Source: Sulfolobus tengchongensis (GTDB lineage: Archaea; Thermoproteota; Thermoprotei_A; Sulfolobales; Sulfolobaceae). Taken from it: a stretch of DNA of 64,000 bases. Positions 11,575 through 21,111 of this stretch are shown here, one piece after another (position 1 is the stretch's first letter; each line of letters begins with the position of its first letter). Under the pieces are notes generated by a model. The model saw only the letters and a program-made list of their open reading frames with translations, was not told the origin of the DNA and made no database searches. Location: assembly GCF_036967215.1 (NCBI RefSeq), contig NZ_CP146016.1:62001-126000 (forward strand). The letters are read 5' to 3'. The position numbers were made by a program, and so were the translations under genes.

Positions 11575-12321
11575 TTGTCTGAAGGATTTGAGATTAAGGA
11601 AAAATATATTCCTCAGATAGGTAAACCCTCTTATCTAATAGTAAGCTTACCTGATGCAGGGTTAGTTGGAAGTATAGCTGGAGAATTCTTGATAAATTAT
11701 TTGAATTTAAAGGAATATGCAGAGCTTTATTCAAGTAAACATTTGCCACCTATTTCTCATGTCGTTAACGGTGTAGCTAAATCACCACTACGTATGTATC
11801 ATTACGAGAATTTCCTTTTGTTACATTCTTGGGTCGCAATTCCTGCTAATACATTATATCCCTTAGCTAGGTTCATTATAGATTATGCAGAAAAATATGG
11901 TATACAAACAATAATATCAATAACTGGAGTCCCAGTACCTAATAGATTAGATCTGGAAAAACCAACCCCCTATTGGATAGTAAATTCTGAGGACTTAGCA
12001 AAGGAAATAGATAATTTAAATTTGATGAAAAGGTTCACTGATGGGTATATAGCGGGACCGTATGCCCCTATTTTAATAGAATCTGCAAAAAAATCAGTAA
12101 GAAACTTCGTTATAGTTGTAGAATCATTTCTAGACTTACCAGACCCAGAAGCCTCTGCTGTAGCTTTAGATATAATTTCTAAGATCTTAGGGTTTAAGAT
12201 TGATACTTCTTCCTTGCTTAAAGAGGCTGAGGAAATTAGAGAAAGAATAAAGGGGTTAATGCAACAGACAAGGCAAGAGATTCCAAATTACGCTGGGCTA
12301 CGTCCATTTACATATGCGTGA
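11575..12321 (+). CDS. PAC2 / proteasome assembly chaperone family protein
   Basis: Member of the PAC2 superfamily (COG2047-like), nucleoside-phosphorylase-like fold; archaeal relatives are proposed proteasome assembly chaperones or ATP-grasp partners, and the substrate is not certain here. Visible hallmarks are YLIVSLPDAGLVGSIAGEF near the start, ITGVPVPN, and the GPYAPILIES strand-turn, with a helical C-terminus. An in-frame GTG exists at 11566, but GGTGG (11565-11569) is then the start codon itself; I prefer TTG 11575, which has GGTGG 5 nt upstream, just past the gcvH stop. It is followed by a small heat-shock protein gene, suggesting a protein-quality-control pair. Confidence 0.85.
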   Translation: MSEGFEIKEKYIPQIGKPSYLIVSLPDAGLVGSIAGEFLINYLNLKEYAELYSSKHLPPISHVVNGVAKSPLRMYHYENFLLLHSWVAIPANTLYPLARFIIDYAEKYGIQTIISITGVPVPNRLDLEKPTPYWIVNSEDLAKEIDNLNLMKRFTDGYIAGPYAPILIESAKKSVRNFVIVVESFLDLPDPEASAVALDIISKILGFKIDTSSLLKEAEEIRERIKGLMQQTRQEIPNYAGLRPFTYA

Positions 12322-12327
12322 TCCTCA

Positions 12328-12696
12328 ATGCCCGCATATAAGGATTTATACGATATGATAAAGTCTATGGTAGAGAAAGAGATAAACAGAATTGAAAGGG
12401 AATTCAAAAGAATAGAAAGCGAAATTGAGGAGGAAGTAAGAAGATCATACACTCCATTATATTCCTTATACGAATCTGGAGATTCGTATTATTATTTAAT
12501 AGATATTCCAAATATAGATATGTCTACATTATATGTGAAAGTGGAAAAAAACACGTTAAGGATAAGGGGTAAAGATAAGTCTAACAAGGAATATTATCTA
12601 AAAATACAATTACCAGAAGACGCCAATGCAGATTCTTTAACGATTACTAGAACTAAATGGTTAGTTAAAATAACTGTACAACGTAAAAAAGATTAA
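12328..12696 (+). CDS. Small heat shock protein (Hsp20/alpha-crystallin family)
   Basis: ATP-independent holdase-type chaperone by family. An N-terminal amphipathic helix (about 8-40, alternating Glu, Arg and Lys, coiled-coil-like) precedes an alpha-crystallin domain (about 50-120) with YLIDIPNIDMSTLYVKVE, the LRIRGKD strand and a terminal WLVKITV that resembles the IxI/V tail motif. 122 aa is within the family range. It begins 6 nt after the PAC2 stop, so it is in the gcvT-gcvH-PAC2 operon. A CS/p23-like domain is the alternative reading. Confidence 0.8.
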   Translation: MPAYKDLYDMIKSMVEKEINRIEREFKRIESEIEEEVRRSYTPLYSLYESGDSYYYLIDIPNIDMSTLYVKVEKNTLRIRGKDKSNKEYYLKIQLPEDANADSLTITRTKWLVKITVQRKKD

Positions 12697-12768
12697 GAAT
12701 TAGCTTTCCTAAGAGTTTGAAAGACTTTTATAAACACTGTTTAAGAAAATAGTATAGAGGGACTGTTT

Positions 12769-13770
12769 TTGAGTGAAGAAAAAATAGCAAGAGAAATAGA
12801 GACTAGGAAAGTTCAGAAATTGGGTTCTTCTTCACTATTTATTACACTTCCAAAAAAATGGATAAATAAATGGAATATTAAGCCGGGTGATAAGGTAATT
12901 CTTGAATCACTAGATGATGGTAGTTTAAGATTAGTAGCTGAAAAAGCCAAGACAAATGCTGGAAAAAGGACGATACTAGCTGATATTGACGCGTTTAAAC
13001 AACCGCTGATTAATATTATTCCTTGTTTATATATACTAGGATATGACGAAATTGTATTTGAAACTAAGAAGGATTTCAGCAAAAAAGACCTTGAAGACGC
13101 AATGTATGCATCCGAACATTTAGTTGGAGCTGAAATTGTTGAGAGTTCTGAGAAAAAAATTAAAATGGAATGTTTATTAGATACAGAAAAAGTAGGTGTA
13201 GAATCTTTATTGAGGCGTATACTAAATATTATTTCCAAAAGAGTTGATGAGTTAGCTAAGTCTTTAACAGCTACCAACGTTCATAATAATAACAATGTTA
13301 ATAATAGTGATGACTTAAGGAAAATATACTTGATGTTACTCAGAAGGATAATAGGCAATAAATATCACTCTAGTAACACAGAATATTATAGAAATTCATT
13401 CATTTTGCTTAACATGTCAATTTTATTAAATATAGATCATATAATATCAAAAATATATCAGATTAAAAATTTAGGTGAAATAAATTCGAATATCATAGAG
13501 TCCTTGCGTACAATTTTTGGTAATGTAAATGACGTTTTAGACGAGATAATAATGAGCGTTTTATTTCCGAGCGTTAAAAGAATATCCAATGGTTTTAATC
13601 TAATATTACAGATAAGACAGACTCTAGACAAAATTAAGGATAGTTTACCGCAAACAATTACTTTGTATTTAGAAGATTTAGTAAATTTATTGGAAAATGC
13701 TCTTAATAACTCCATGTGTGGGATTTTCTTAGAAGATTTACCTTGGATAGAAAAAGATTTAACGGCGTAA
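12769..13770 (+). CDS. PhoU-like protein with N-terminal AbrB/SpoVT DNA-binding domain
   Basis: Residues about 12-56 form an AbrB-type swapped-hairpin domain (RKVQKLGSSSLFITLPKKW, then WNIKPGDKVILE), and the rest is helical with spacing like two PhoU repeats. Archaeal fusions of this kind are annotated as phosphate-uptake regulators; no phosphate transporter is adjacent, so the regulon is open. A TATA box CTTTTATAAAC (12724-12734) and AGAGGGAC before the TTG fix the start and give a leader of about 15 nt. sufC follows after 16 nt with its own Shine-Dalgarno, so this regulator may be the first gene of the suf operon. Confidence 0.82.
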   Translation: MSEEKIAREIETRKVQKLGSSSLFITLPKKWINKWNIKPGDKVILESLDDGSLRLVAEKAKTNAGKRTILADIDAFKQPLINIIPCLYILGYDEIVFETKKDFSKKDLEDAMYASEHLVGAEIVESSEKKIKMECLLDTEKVGVESLLRRILNIISKRVDELAKSLTATNVHNNNNVNNSDDLRKIYLMLLRRIIGNKYHSSNTEYYRNSFILLNMSILLNIDHIISKIYQIKNLGEINSNIIESLRTIFGNVNDVLDEIIMSVLFPSVKRISNGFNLILQIRQTLDKIKDSLPQTITLYLEDLVNLLENALNNSMCGIFLEDLPWIEKDLTA

Positions 13771-13786
13771 AAAGAGAGGATAAAGT

Positions 13787-14533
13787 ATGGTAACGCTCAA
13801 AATAGAAGATTTACATGTAGAAGTTGAAGGTAAAGAAATCCTTAGAGGTATAAATTTAGAAGTAAAGAGCGGAGAAATTCATGCATTGATGGGACCTAAT
13901 GGAAGTGGAAAAACTTCACTATCATTAGCTATCATGGGACATCCGAAATACAAAATTACTAAAGGGAAAATAATACTAGATGGTGAGGACATAACTAACT
14001 TAGAACCTCACGAAAAAGCAAAGAAGGGTCTTTTCTTAGCTTTTCAAAATCCAATCGAAATAACAGGTGTTAGGCTATCAACACTCTTAGTTACAGAATA
14101 TAATAAGGTAAGTGGTACTAACGCTGCAGTTATGGAAGTTATATCTAAGATTAAAAGTATTAGCAAAGAAGTTGGAATAGCAGACTCATTACTGAATAGG
14201 GGAGTATTTGAAGGTTTTAGCGGAGGTGAAAAGAAAAGGGTTGAAATACTACAGATGCTTCTATTAAAGCCTAAAATAGCAATTCTAGACGAACCCGATT
14301 CTGGAGTTGATGTAGACGGACTTAGGATGATTTCATATTTTATAAATAAACTTAGAAATGAATTAAATGTAGGATATCTAATAATAACTCATTATAGAAG
14401 AATTTTAGATCATATAAGTGCGGATAAAGTTCATGTCTTATATAAGGGTAAGATAGTTGCTGAAGGAGGGATGGAGCTAGCAAAATTAATAGATGAGAAG
14501 GGATATGAAGCTGTTCTTGAGAGGAATTCATAA
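13787..14533 (+). CDS. sufC: Fe-S cluster assembly ATPase SufC
   Basis: ABC-type ATPase that powers the SufBCD scaffold for [4Fe-4S] assembly. Walker A GPNGSGKTS, the Suf-specific Q-loop AFQNP, signature FSGGEKKR, Walker B IAILDEPDSGVD and the H-loop ITHY are all present. 248 aa is usual. GAGAGGAT precedes the ATG. The order C-B-D is the common archaeal minimal suf operon; SufS, SufE and SufU are absent here. Confidence 0.97.
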   Translation: MVTLKIEDLHVEVEGKEILRGINLEVKSGEIHALMGPNGSGKTSLSLAIMGHPKYKITKGKIILDGEDITNLEPHEKAKKGLFLAFQNPIEITGVRLSTLLVTEYNKVSGTNAAVMEVISKIKSISKEVGIADSLLNRGVFEGFSGGEKKRVEILQMLLLKPKIAILDEPDSGVDVDGLRMISYFINKLRNELNVGYLIITHYRRILDHISADKVHVLYKGKIVAEGGMELAKLIDEKGYEAVLERNS

Positions 14534-14592
14534 GTTAATTTTTTATTAAAGATAGACTTATATTCATCTTTAACAGAGTTAAAGAATAGGTT

Positions 14593-16038
14593 ATGAGTAT
14601 GCAAGAAGATAAAATATCACTAGATCTGAACGAGATAATAAATGCGACGATAGATGCCAAGTACAATAAGCTTAACCAATTGGAATTCCATAGAAGGATA
14701 GTTGAATCCGGATTAAGTAGATCAACTATAGAGGAAATTTCTAGAATAAAAAAGGAACCAGAATGGATGTTAAAATTAAGATTAAAAAGTTTGGAATTAT
14801 TTGAGAAATTACCTACGCCAAATTGGTTACCAGATGTCTTAGCAAGCTTAGATATTTCCTCATTAGAACTTTACGTTAAGCCAGGTGTAGACAAAGCTCA
14901 AAATTGGGAAGAACTACCTCCAGAGATAAGGAAGTATTATGATGAATTAGGTATACCGGAAAGTGAAAAGAAATTCCTAGGGGGTTTAGTTGCAGTACTA
15001 GAATCAGAACCAATTTACTCTAATGTTAAGCTAGAATTAAGAAAAAAGGGCGTAATAATGTTACCTATAGACGAGGCTGTAAATAAATATCCAGATTTAA
15101 TGAAAGAGTATTTTATGAAAATATTTCCAGCATCTGATCATAAGTTTGCTGCTCTACACGGAGCGTTGTGGAGTGGTGGAGTGTTCGTATATGTACCAAA
15201 GAACGTTAAAATAACCACTCCAGTGGAAGGATTCTTTGTAATAGGATCTGAACTTGAAGGACAATTCGAACATACATTATTAATAGCAGATGAAGGTTCT
15301 TACATACATTTCATCGAAGGCTGCACTGCACCACAATTTAAGAAGTTTTCATTCCATGATGGAATGGTTGAGTTATATGCTAAAAATAATGCTTATATTA
15401 AATTTACAACTATTCAAAATTGGAGTAAGAACGTGATTAATTTTAACAATAAGAGAGCATGGGCTGACGAGAACGCGACTGTGGAGTGGGTTGAAGGATC
15501 CTTAGGATCTAAATACAGTTTCGTGTATCCATCTACCATACTTAGGGGCAAAAATGCGTCATCTACAAGCTTAGTAGTTACTATGACCAGCGGAGAGGGT
15601 GAATGGAAAGATAGTGGTTCAAAGATGATTCATGCAGCACCTTATACTAAGAGTAAAGTAGTGAATAAAAATATAGGATTTAATGGTGGTGTTAATGTAT
15701 ATAGGGGATTAGTACGAGTAAATAAGGGTGCAGTAGGATCTAAAGCATTTGTCAAATGTGATTCTTTGATGCTTGATGATAAGACCAAAGCCTATACATA
15801 TCCCCATAATCAAGTGTTAGAAGAAGACGCAGATGTGGGACACGAAGCCCATACGTTTAGAATGAATGAGGATCAACTCTTTTACCTTATGACTAGAGGT
15901 ATAGACGAAAAAGAAGCTACTTCAATGTTAGTATTAGGATTCATAGATGAGATAATGAAAGAGTTACCATTTGAATACGCCACAATGTTAAATAAGGTTA
16001 TAAAGCTGGAGTTAGATAAGCTAGGTGCAGTGGCTTAA
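14593..16038 (+). CDS. sufB: Fe-S cluster assembly scaffold SufB
   Basis: Scaffold subunit on which the cluster is built with SufC and SufD. Conserved family signatures include KNVKITTPVEGFF, EGCTAPQ, WVEGSLGSKYSFVYP, and the C-terminal HEAHTFRMNEDQLFYLMTRG. 481 aa is in range. The 59-nt gap after sufC contains ACTTATATTC about 26 nt before the ATG, so a second internal promoter is plausible. Its last 2 nt are close to the sufD start. Confidence 0.96.
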   Translation: MSMQEDKISLDLNEIINATIDAKYNKLNQLEFHRRIVESGLSRSTIEEISRIKKEPEWMLKLRLKSLELFEKLPTPNWLPDVLASLDISSLELYVKPGVDKAQNWEELPPEIRKYYDELGIPESEKKFLGGLVAVLESEPIYSNVKLELRKKGVIMLPIDEAVNKYPDLMKEYFMKIFPASDHKFAALHGALWSGGVFVYVPKNVKITTPVEGFFVIGSELEGQFEHTLLIADEGSYIHFIEGCTAPQFKKFSFHDGMVELYAKNNAYIKFTTIQNWSKNVINFNNKRAWADENATVEWVEGSLGSKYSFVYPSTILRGKNASSTSLVVTMTSGEGEWKDSGSKMIHAAPYTKSKVVNKNIGFNGGVNVYRGLVRVNKGAVGSKAFVKCDSLMLDDKTKAYTYPHNQVLEEDADVGHEAHTFRMNEDQLFYLMTRGIDEKEATSMLVLGFIDEIMKELPFEYATMLNKVIKLELDKLGAVA

Positions 16039-16039
16039 A

Positions 16040-17200
16040 TTGGGAGTAGTCGATATTCAAGCAGCTAAGAAATTAATTTCCGAGAATTTCACTCAAGATA
16101 GAGCGGAGCGAGAAAAAGCATTTTCTTTATATGTTTCTAAACCTTATCAAATAATACATGATTCTCCAACTATAAAACATTATACTGAATGGAATCTGTA
16201 CGATTCATTAAACCTTAACAGTATTTCCAAACAGGAGGTAACATATAGTGAGAGCGTAAGAGACAATGCAGTTGAAATTGATAATGATAGCATTATTGTG
16301 AAAAAGGGAGGGGTGTTAATAGATGACTCAATAAAGGATGATGTAACAAGTAGTGATGAGCATAAATTAGTATCGTTAGCCTTCTCTCTTTCTAGACGAA
16401 TAGTAATAGATAGTGAGGGCGAATACTATATTAGGCATGTTATCAATAGAAATATGCATTTCTCTCCATCACATGTTATAGTAAATGTGCCTAAAAATAA
16501 ACAAATTAAGTTGGTTTATGAAATATCAAATTTAGGGGAAAATTCGCTTGTGAGTCCCATTATTTCTATAAACGTGGAGGAAGGTTCGTCCTTAGATTTC
16601 CAATTTATAAGTCTTTCCGGAGATAATAGCTTACTTTTCTCTTATATTAAGGCCAATATAAAGGGTACAATGCGATCTTCATTATTTGTTAATGGTAATA
16701 AGATGGGCCATGTACAGTTTAATACGAGACTAGAAGAAAACAGTGTAAGTGAATTCTCTTCAAGGGCGTTTGGAGTACATAATAACAAAATTGACGTAGT
16801 AAATAATATAATTCATTTAGGTGGAAAAAGTACTAGTAATGGTTTTATGAAAGCTATTTCTAATGATCAAGCATTTACTGTAGTACGAGGTGTAGCTACC
16901 ATAGATGAGATTGCAACCAATTCCTCTACTTCAATAATTGGTAGGTCGTTAGTCTTAGGTAAAGAGGCCAAGGCAGTAGTCTCTCCCATGCTTGAAGTAA
17001 AAACTGGAAGAGTACTTATGGCTAAGCACTCTGCGGCAATAAGTAGGATAGATGAAAATCAGATATTTTATTTGCAAACAAGAGGACTAAGCAGAAAAGA
17101 GGCTGAAGGAATAATAGTAAGAGGATTCATAATTGAAGAACAAGATCCTGAAACTCTTAAGAGTCGTATAGAAGATATTTTGAAATCGTTAGGATATTAG
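16040..17200 (+). CDS. sufD: SufD-like Fe-S cluster assembly protein
   Basis: Partner of SufB; the right-handed beta-helix is evident from repeating hydrophobic strands, and the family tail AISRIDENQIFYLQTRGLSRKEAEGIIVRGF type region is intact. The frame is open from a GTG at 16025 inside sufB, but TTG 16040 immediately after the sufB stop, with AGGTG about 12 nt upstream, is the better start and gives MGVVDIQAAKK. The N-terminal half is divergent, as usual for SufD. Confidence 0.92.
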   Translation: MGVVDIQAAKKLISENFTQDRAEREKAFSLYVSKPYQIIHDSPTIKHYTEWNLYDSLNLNSISKQEVTYSESVRDNAVEIDNDSIIVKKGGVLIDDSIKDDVTSSDEHKLVSLAFSLSRRIVIDSEGEYYIRHVINRNMHFSPSHVIVNVPKNKQIKLVYEISNLGENSLVSPIISINVEEGSSLDFQFISLSGDNSLLFSYIKANIKGTMRSSLFVNGNKMGHVQFNTRLEENSVSEFSSRAFGVHNNKIDVVNNIIHLGGKSTSNGFMKAISNDQAFTVVRGVATIDEIATNSSTSIIGRSLVLGKEAKAVVSPMLEVKTGRVLMAKHSAAISRIDENQIFYLQTRGLSRKEAEGIIVRGFIIEEQDPETLKSRIEDILKSLGY

Positions 17201-17284
17201 TTTCGATGAACTCCCCCTCTGTCTGCTTATAATTGAAAATTTCTTATAATATACTACCTATTCTTAACTTACTAATGAGGACAA

Positions 17285-17500
<216 letters not shown>

Positions 17501-17703
17501 TCAAGAAAATTATCACATAAATAACATTTAAAGCTTATTGTCGTTGTTGATCCCATGTCTTTTTAATATAATTTGAAATTTCCAAAATAATTAGGAAACA
17601 TTTATTATATAAATGACTAATGCAGGTTAAAATTAAATCATGTAATTGAGCTAAGAGACCTATACTTTTGGAATCAGAACCTATCTTACTCTACGATAAT
17701 AAA

Positions 17704-17711
17704 CTTTTAAG
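17704..17711 (+). promoter_or_regulatory. TATA box of tRNA-Gln
   Basis: CTTTTAAG ends 23 nt before the first tRNA base, so initiation 26 nt downstream of its centre falls at the mature 5' end. The 17500-17733 gap otherwise shows no coding frame or RNA fold that I can support; a TTTAAA element at about 17528-17536 on the other strand is the likely tRNA-Thr promoter. Confidence 0.65.
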
Positions 17712-17733
17712 TGATGATATATTATTTAAACAT

Positions 17734-17806
17734 AGCCGGGTAGTCTAGTGGTCAAGGATCCAGGGCTCTGGCCCCTGGGACCAGGGTTCGAATCCCTGCC
17801 CGGCTA
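17734..17806 (+). tRNA. tRNA-Gln(CTG)
   Basis: 73-nt cloverleaf: acceptor AGCCGGG/CCCGGCT with discriminator A, D arm with AGTGGTCAA loop, anticodon stem CAGGG/CCCTG and loop CTCTGGC giving anticodon CTG, T arm CAGGG-TTCGAAT-CCCTG. No intron and no encoded CCA. The A1-U72 pair is the archaeal identity feature read by GatDE for tRNA-dependent amidation; gatE and gatD are 4-8 kb downstream. Confidence 0.96.
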
Positions 17807-18162
17807 CCTTATATTCAATACTTGCCCTGCTATGATCGATTTTCTCAGCTAAATGACTTACTTTAGGTTTATGGTATACGGGATCTCTCCTAAATTATTA
17901 TATCAATGAAGGTAGTTTGTGGATTTTCTGAAAATTGAGGCTATTCTCTGTATCAGGACTATTCATAGAATTATCGTCTAGTTTTCAAATGATACACACA
18001 CTACAATGAAGGTATAGATTATGAGTTATTGTCTTAACATTTACTTTTTTCTTTAAATTTCTATTTTTAACGAAAATGGTGTAGTATCTTTTTGGGATTC
18101 TATTAGGTAATACCACATTCGATATAGTTAAAAGGTTAAAACTAAGTAAGTCATAATAATCT
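17807..18162. other. Intergenic region before nrdJ
   Basis: No supported gene on either strand in these 356 bp; a 117-codon open frame on the minus strand lacks codon character and overlaps the nrdJ start. Contents: an exact 11-bp direct repeat CAATGAAGGTA at 17904-17914 and 18004-18014 (100 bp apart); an AGGTAATACC box at 18105-18114; and the nrdJ TATA-like stretch AGTTAAAAGGTTAAAAC (about 18126-18142), placed for leaderless initiation at the nrdJ ATG. Confidence 0.6.
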
Positions 18163-20691
18163 ATGAAAGCGATGGAGCAGATATTATACTCTACATCTTT
18201 AAGGAAGATTAAAGTAGTTAAGAGGGATGGCAGGTCTGACGAATTTAGGTTAGAGAAGATAATTTCTAAATTATCTTCAATACCGGATGAAGTAGTGGAT
18301 GGTATAGCAAATGATATACGAGCTAACGTTAAAGACAATGCAATAGATACTAGAACAATAGCTGATATCGTAGAGAGAAATTTGATAGAGAATTCGTTAA
18401 AGTACCCCTTTTTAATGGATCTAGCTAAACGCTATGTTTTAGCAAGGATTTACAACCATGTTTACGGTAAGGGAAAGTGGCAGGATTTTGATCCTAAGGA
18501 TCTATTGCTTTCATACAACGCGTTAAAAGTATTAGAGGCTAGATATTTACTAAAGGATCCCAACACGTTAAGATATATTGAAACGCCACAGATGTTATTT
18601 AGGAGGGTATCTAGATTCTTAGCTTCTGTTGAGAGAAAGTATGGTAAGTCTGAGGATGAAGTAAAATATCTAGAAGAAAAGTTTTACGAGATGATAAGTA
18701 ATCTTAAGTTTATGCCTAATTCACCAACTTTGATGAATAGTGAAACTAGATTAGGTATTCTCTCTGCGTGCTTTGTCATTCCAGTTAAGGATGCTATGAC
18801 TACACCAGAAGGAGATGGGATATATGATGCATTAAGAGCTACTGCATTAGTTCATCAACAAGGTGGAGGAACTGGATTTGATTTCTCAGAGTTAAGGCCT
18901 AAAGGTGATGTTGTTGCTTCGACTGCTGGTGTTGCCTCTGGACCAGTCTCATTTATGAAAGTGTTTGACGCATCTACTGACGTTATAAAACAAGGTGGCA
19001 AGAGGAGAGGAGCTAATATGGGAGTAATGCATGTATGGCATGCCGATATTGAGGATTTTATAAGAGCAAAGACAGGTCAGTTAAAGGACGTTCAGTTACA
19101 GAATTTCAATATCTCTGTTGGTGCTTATGATTACTTTATGGAGGCAGTAGAGAAAGGAGAAAGTGTTCCATTAATTAACCCTAGAAAGACCAAGATATCT
19201 GGAACTGATCATGAATACTATATTTCAAAGGCTAGGGGTTATATGAATGAGGAATGGATTCAAGAGGTAATTTTGTCAGAATTGGAAGAAAAAGGTGGCG
19301 TAGTTCCATTAGATGAGAGTAAAATTATAACAGTAGATGAAGCATTGGTGATAGCATCAAAGGAGGGTGCAATTGTCAAATATATAAATGCCAGATCACT
19401 ATTTAATGAGATTGTAAAAGGTGCTTGGGATAGTGGTGATCCGGGTCTTCTCTTCATCGATACGATAAATAGGAGACATCCAGTATGGTATCTTGGAAAA
19501 ATAAACGCTACTAATCCATGTGGTGAAGAACCATTACTACCCTGGGAGTCATGCAACTTAGGGTCGATTAACCTTGAGAAGTTTGTCATAGAGAAGGACG
19601 GTAAGCCAACAATTGACTGGGATGGGTTAGCTGAGGTAATTCAATATGCAGTTAGATTCTTAGATAATGTGATCGATGCTAACCGTTATCCATTAAAACA
19701 GATAGAGGAAGCGACAAAGAGAACTAGAAAAGTTGGTTTAGGTGTAATGGGTTTAGCTAGGATGCTAATCAAATTAGGTATACCTTATGACTCAGTAGAT
19801 GCAGTTTATCTTTCATATCAATTAGCTAAGTTTATTTTCTATCATGCGTATAAGGCTTCTATTGAAATAGCTAAAGAAAAAGGATCATTTCCTGCATACG
19901 ATTCAAAATTGTATAGGGATATTTGGGAAAGTGCCATGAGCTTTGACAGTATACTGCAAATTTCTGGTATTGTTGGTAGTGAACCATCAGATTATGTTAG
20001 GAAACTGAGTAGTGTGGTAGATAAATTAGATTTTGATGAGTTGAAAAGTAAACGATTAAAGTATGGGTTAAGGAACTCTACGGTAGTTTCTATTGCTCCT
20101 ACTGGTACCATATCCATCATTGCTGGTACTTCTTCATCAATCGAGCCATTATTCGCATTGGCGTTTGTTAGGAATGTTGCAGTTGGAAAATTCATAGAGA
20201 TTGATCCACTTTTTCTCGAATATCTGAGAAAGTATGAGCTAGACGATCCTGAAGTAATACAGAAAATAGCGGAAACTGGCATAATTGGTGAGAATATATT
20301 TATGCCGAAGTCTTTGAGGAAATTATTTAGAACTGCGCACGAAGTTTCACCAATTTATCACGTTCTACACCAAGCGGTATGGCAGCAATGGAATGACTCT
20401 GGTACTTCAAAGACTATTAACTTAAGGAGTGAAGAACCCCCTGAAACTGTTGAAAAAGTTTACCTATTAGCTTGGAAACTTGGGATTAAAGGCATAACAG
20501 TATATAGAGATAAGAGTAAGCAGCAACAAGTTATTTACTTCGGTGTTAAGAAAGAAAGGGAGGAATACGAAAAAAAGAAAGAAGAGGAAGTTAAGAAAAC
20601 TCAATTACTTCCTTCTAGTTTAAGGATGGAAAAGAAATTTGTTGAGGTTTCAGAGACTTATGCTGGTGGATGTAAAACGTGTGAATTATAA
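18163..20691 (+). CDS. nrdJ: Adenosylcobalamin-dependent (class II) ribonucleoside-diphosphate reductase
   Basis: Makes deoxynucleotides using a B12-generated thiyl radical. Residues about 15-100 are an ATP-cone ([18 protein letters not shown] region). The barrel supplies the paired Cys at C203 in LSACFV, the radical Cys C453 and Glu455 in NPCGEE, and [20 protein letters not shown]; the tail ends GGCKTCEL, the CxxC shuttle to thioredoxin. Absence of a following small subunit and overall length of 842 aa fit class II. ATG 18163 is placed by the TATA spacing; MEQ three codons later is the alternative. The gene stands alone. Confidence 0.96.
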   Translation: MKAMEQILYSTSLRKIKVVKRDGRSDEFRLEKIISKLSSIPDEVVDGIANDIRANVKDNAIDTRTIADIVERNLIENSLKYPFLMDLAKRYVLARIYNHVYGKGKWQDFDPKDLLLSYNALKVLEARYLLKDPNTLRYIETPQMLFRRVSRFLASVERKYGKSEDEVKYLEEKFYEMISNLKFMPNSPTLMNSETRLGILSACFVIPVKDAMTTPEGDGIYDALRATALVHQQGGGTGFDFSELRPKGDVVASTAGVASGPVSFMKVFDASTDVIKQGGKRRGANMGVMHVWHADIEDFIRAKTGQLKDVQLQNFNISVGAYDYFMEAVEKGESVPLINPRKTKISGTDHEYYISKARGYMNEEWIQEVILSELEEKGGVVPLDESKIITVDEALVIASKEGAIVKYINARSLFNEIVKGAWDSGDPGLLFIDTINRRHPVWYLGKINATNPCGEEPLLPWESCNLGSINLEKFVIEKDGKPTIDWDGLAEVIQYAVRFLDNVIDANRYPLKQIEEATKRTRKVGLGVMGLARMLIKLGIPYDSVDAVYLSYQLAKFIFYHAYKASIEIAKEKGSFPAYDSKLYRDIWESAMSFDSILQISGIVGSEPSDYVRKLSSVVDKLDFDELKSKRLKYGLRNSTVVSIAPTGTISIIAGTSSSIEPLFALAFVRNVAVGKFIEIDPLFLEYLRKYELDDPEVIQKIAETGIIGENIFMPKSLRKLFRTAHEVSPIYHVLHQAVWQQWNDSGTSKTINLRSEEPPETVEKVYLLAWKLGIKGITVYRDKSKQQQVIYFGVKKEREEYEKKKEEEVKKTQLLPSSLRMEKKFVEVSETYAGGCKTCEL

Positions 20692-20742
20692 AAACATTTT
20701 TATTTACCAGTTGTTATATATTTAGACTGAAGTGTATTAGAT

Positions 20743-21111
20743 ATGTCATTACAATTACCATGTGAGTTTTCAGTTAGAGAGATCTTACCAGCAGTGAGAA
20801 GTATAGTTGCAGAGAAATTAATAAAAGAGAAGAAACTGTCTGAGTATAAAGCTGCAAATCTAATGGGGCTTACACCAGCTGCTGTTTCTAACTATATAAA
20901 GAGTAGGAGAGGAGGTAATCTAAAGTCAATTTTGGAAAGGGATGAGAAATTTATGGATCTTGTGAATGAGGTTACTAATAGGATTCTAAATTCTAACTCC
21001 AATCTTTCTGTATATTATTGTATCTTATGTTCTGAAGGTAAGAAAGTTCTTAGTAAGCATGGGTATAGTTTGAGCCCTTGTCTATATGAAACTACTGTAG
21101 AAATCAAATAG
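20743..21111 (+). CDS. HTH transcriptional regulator with C-terminal cysteine cluster (COG2522-like)
   Basis: The N-terminal 55 residues match the archaeal regulator pattern PCE..LPAVRS, an Xre-like helix-turn-helix ending LMGLTPAAVSNYIKSRRGG. The C-terminal part has C93-x2-C96 and C113, with C7 at the N-terminus, so a metal or Fe-S site is likely. A TATA box TTATATATTT (20714-20723) is 25 nt before the ATG, giving a leaderless mRNA. The regulator follows nrdJ by 51 bp on its own promoter; nothing in the sequence identifies its targets. Confidence 0.82.
   Translation: MSLQLPCEFSVREILPAVRSIVAEKLIKEKKLSEYKAANLMGLTPAAVSNYIKSRRGGNLKSILERDEKFMDLVNEVTNRILNSNSNLSVYYCILCSEGKKVLSKHGYSLSPCLYETTVEIK

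Noticed and set aside
17711-17733. GTGATGA (box C-like) just upstream of tRNA-Gln
   Set aside because: No partner CTGA at a suitable distance; it lies in the tRNA promoter spacer.
17985-18338. 117-codon minus-strand frame across the nrdJ start
   Set aside because: Antisense to the well-supported nrdJ N-terminus, no ribosome site or TATA, biased Ile/Ser/Asn content typical of a shadow frame.
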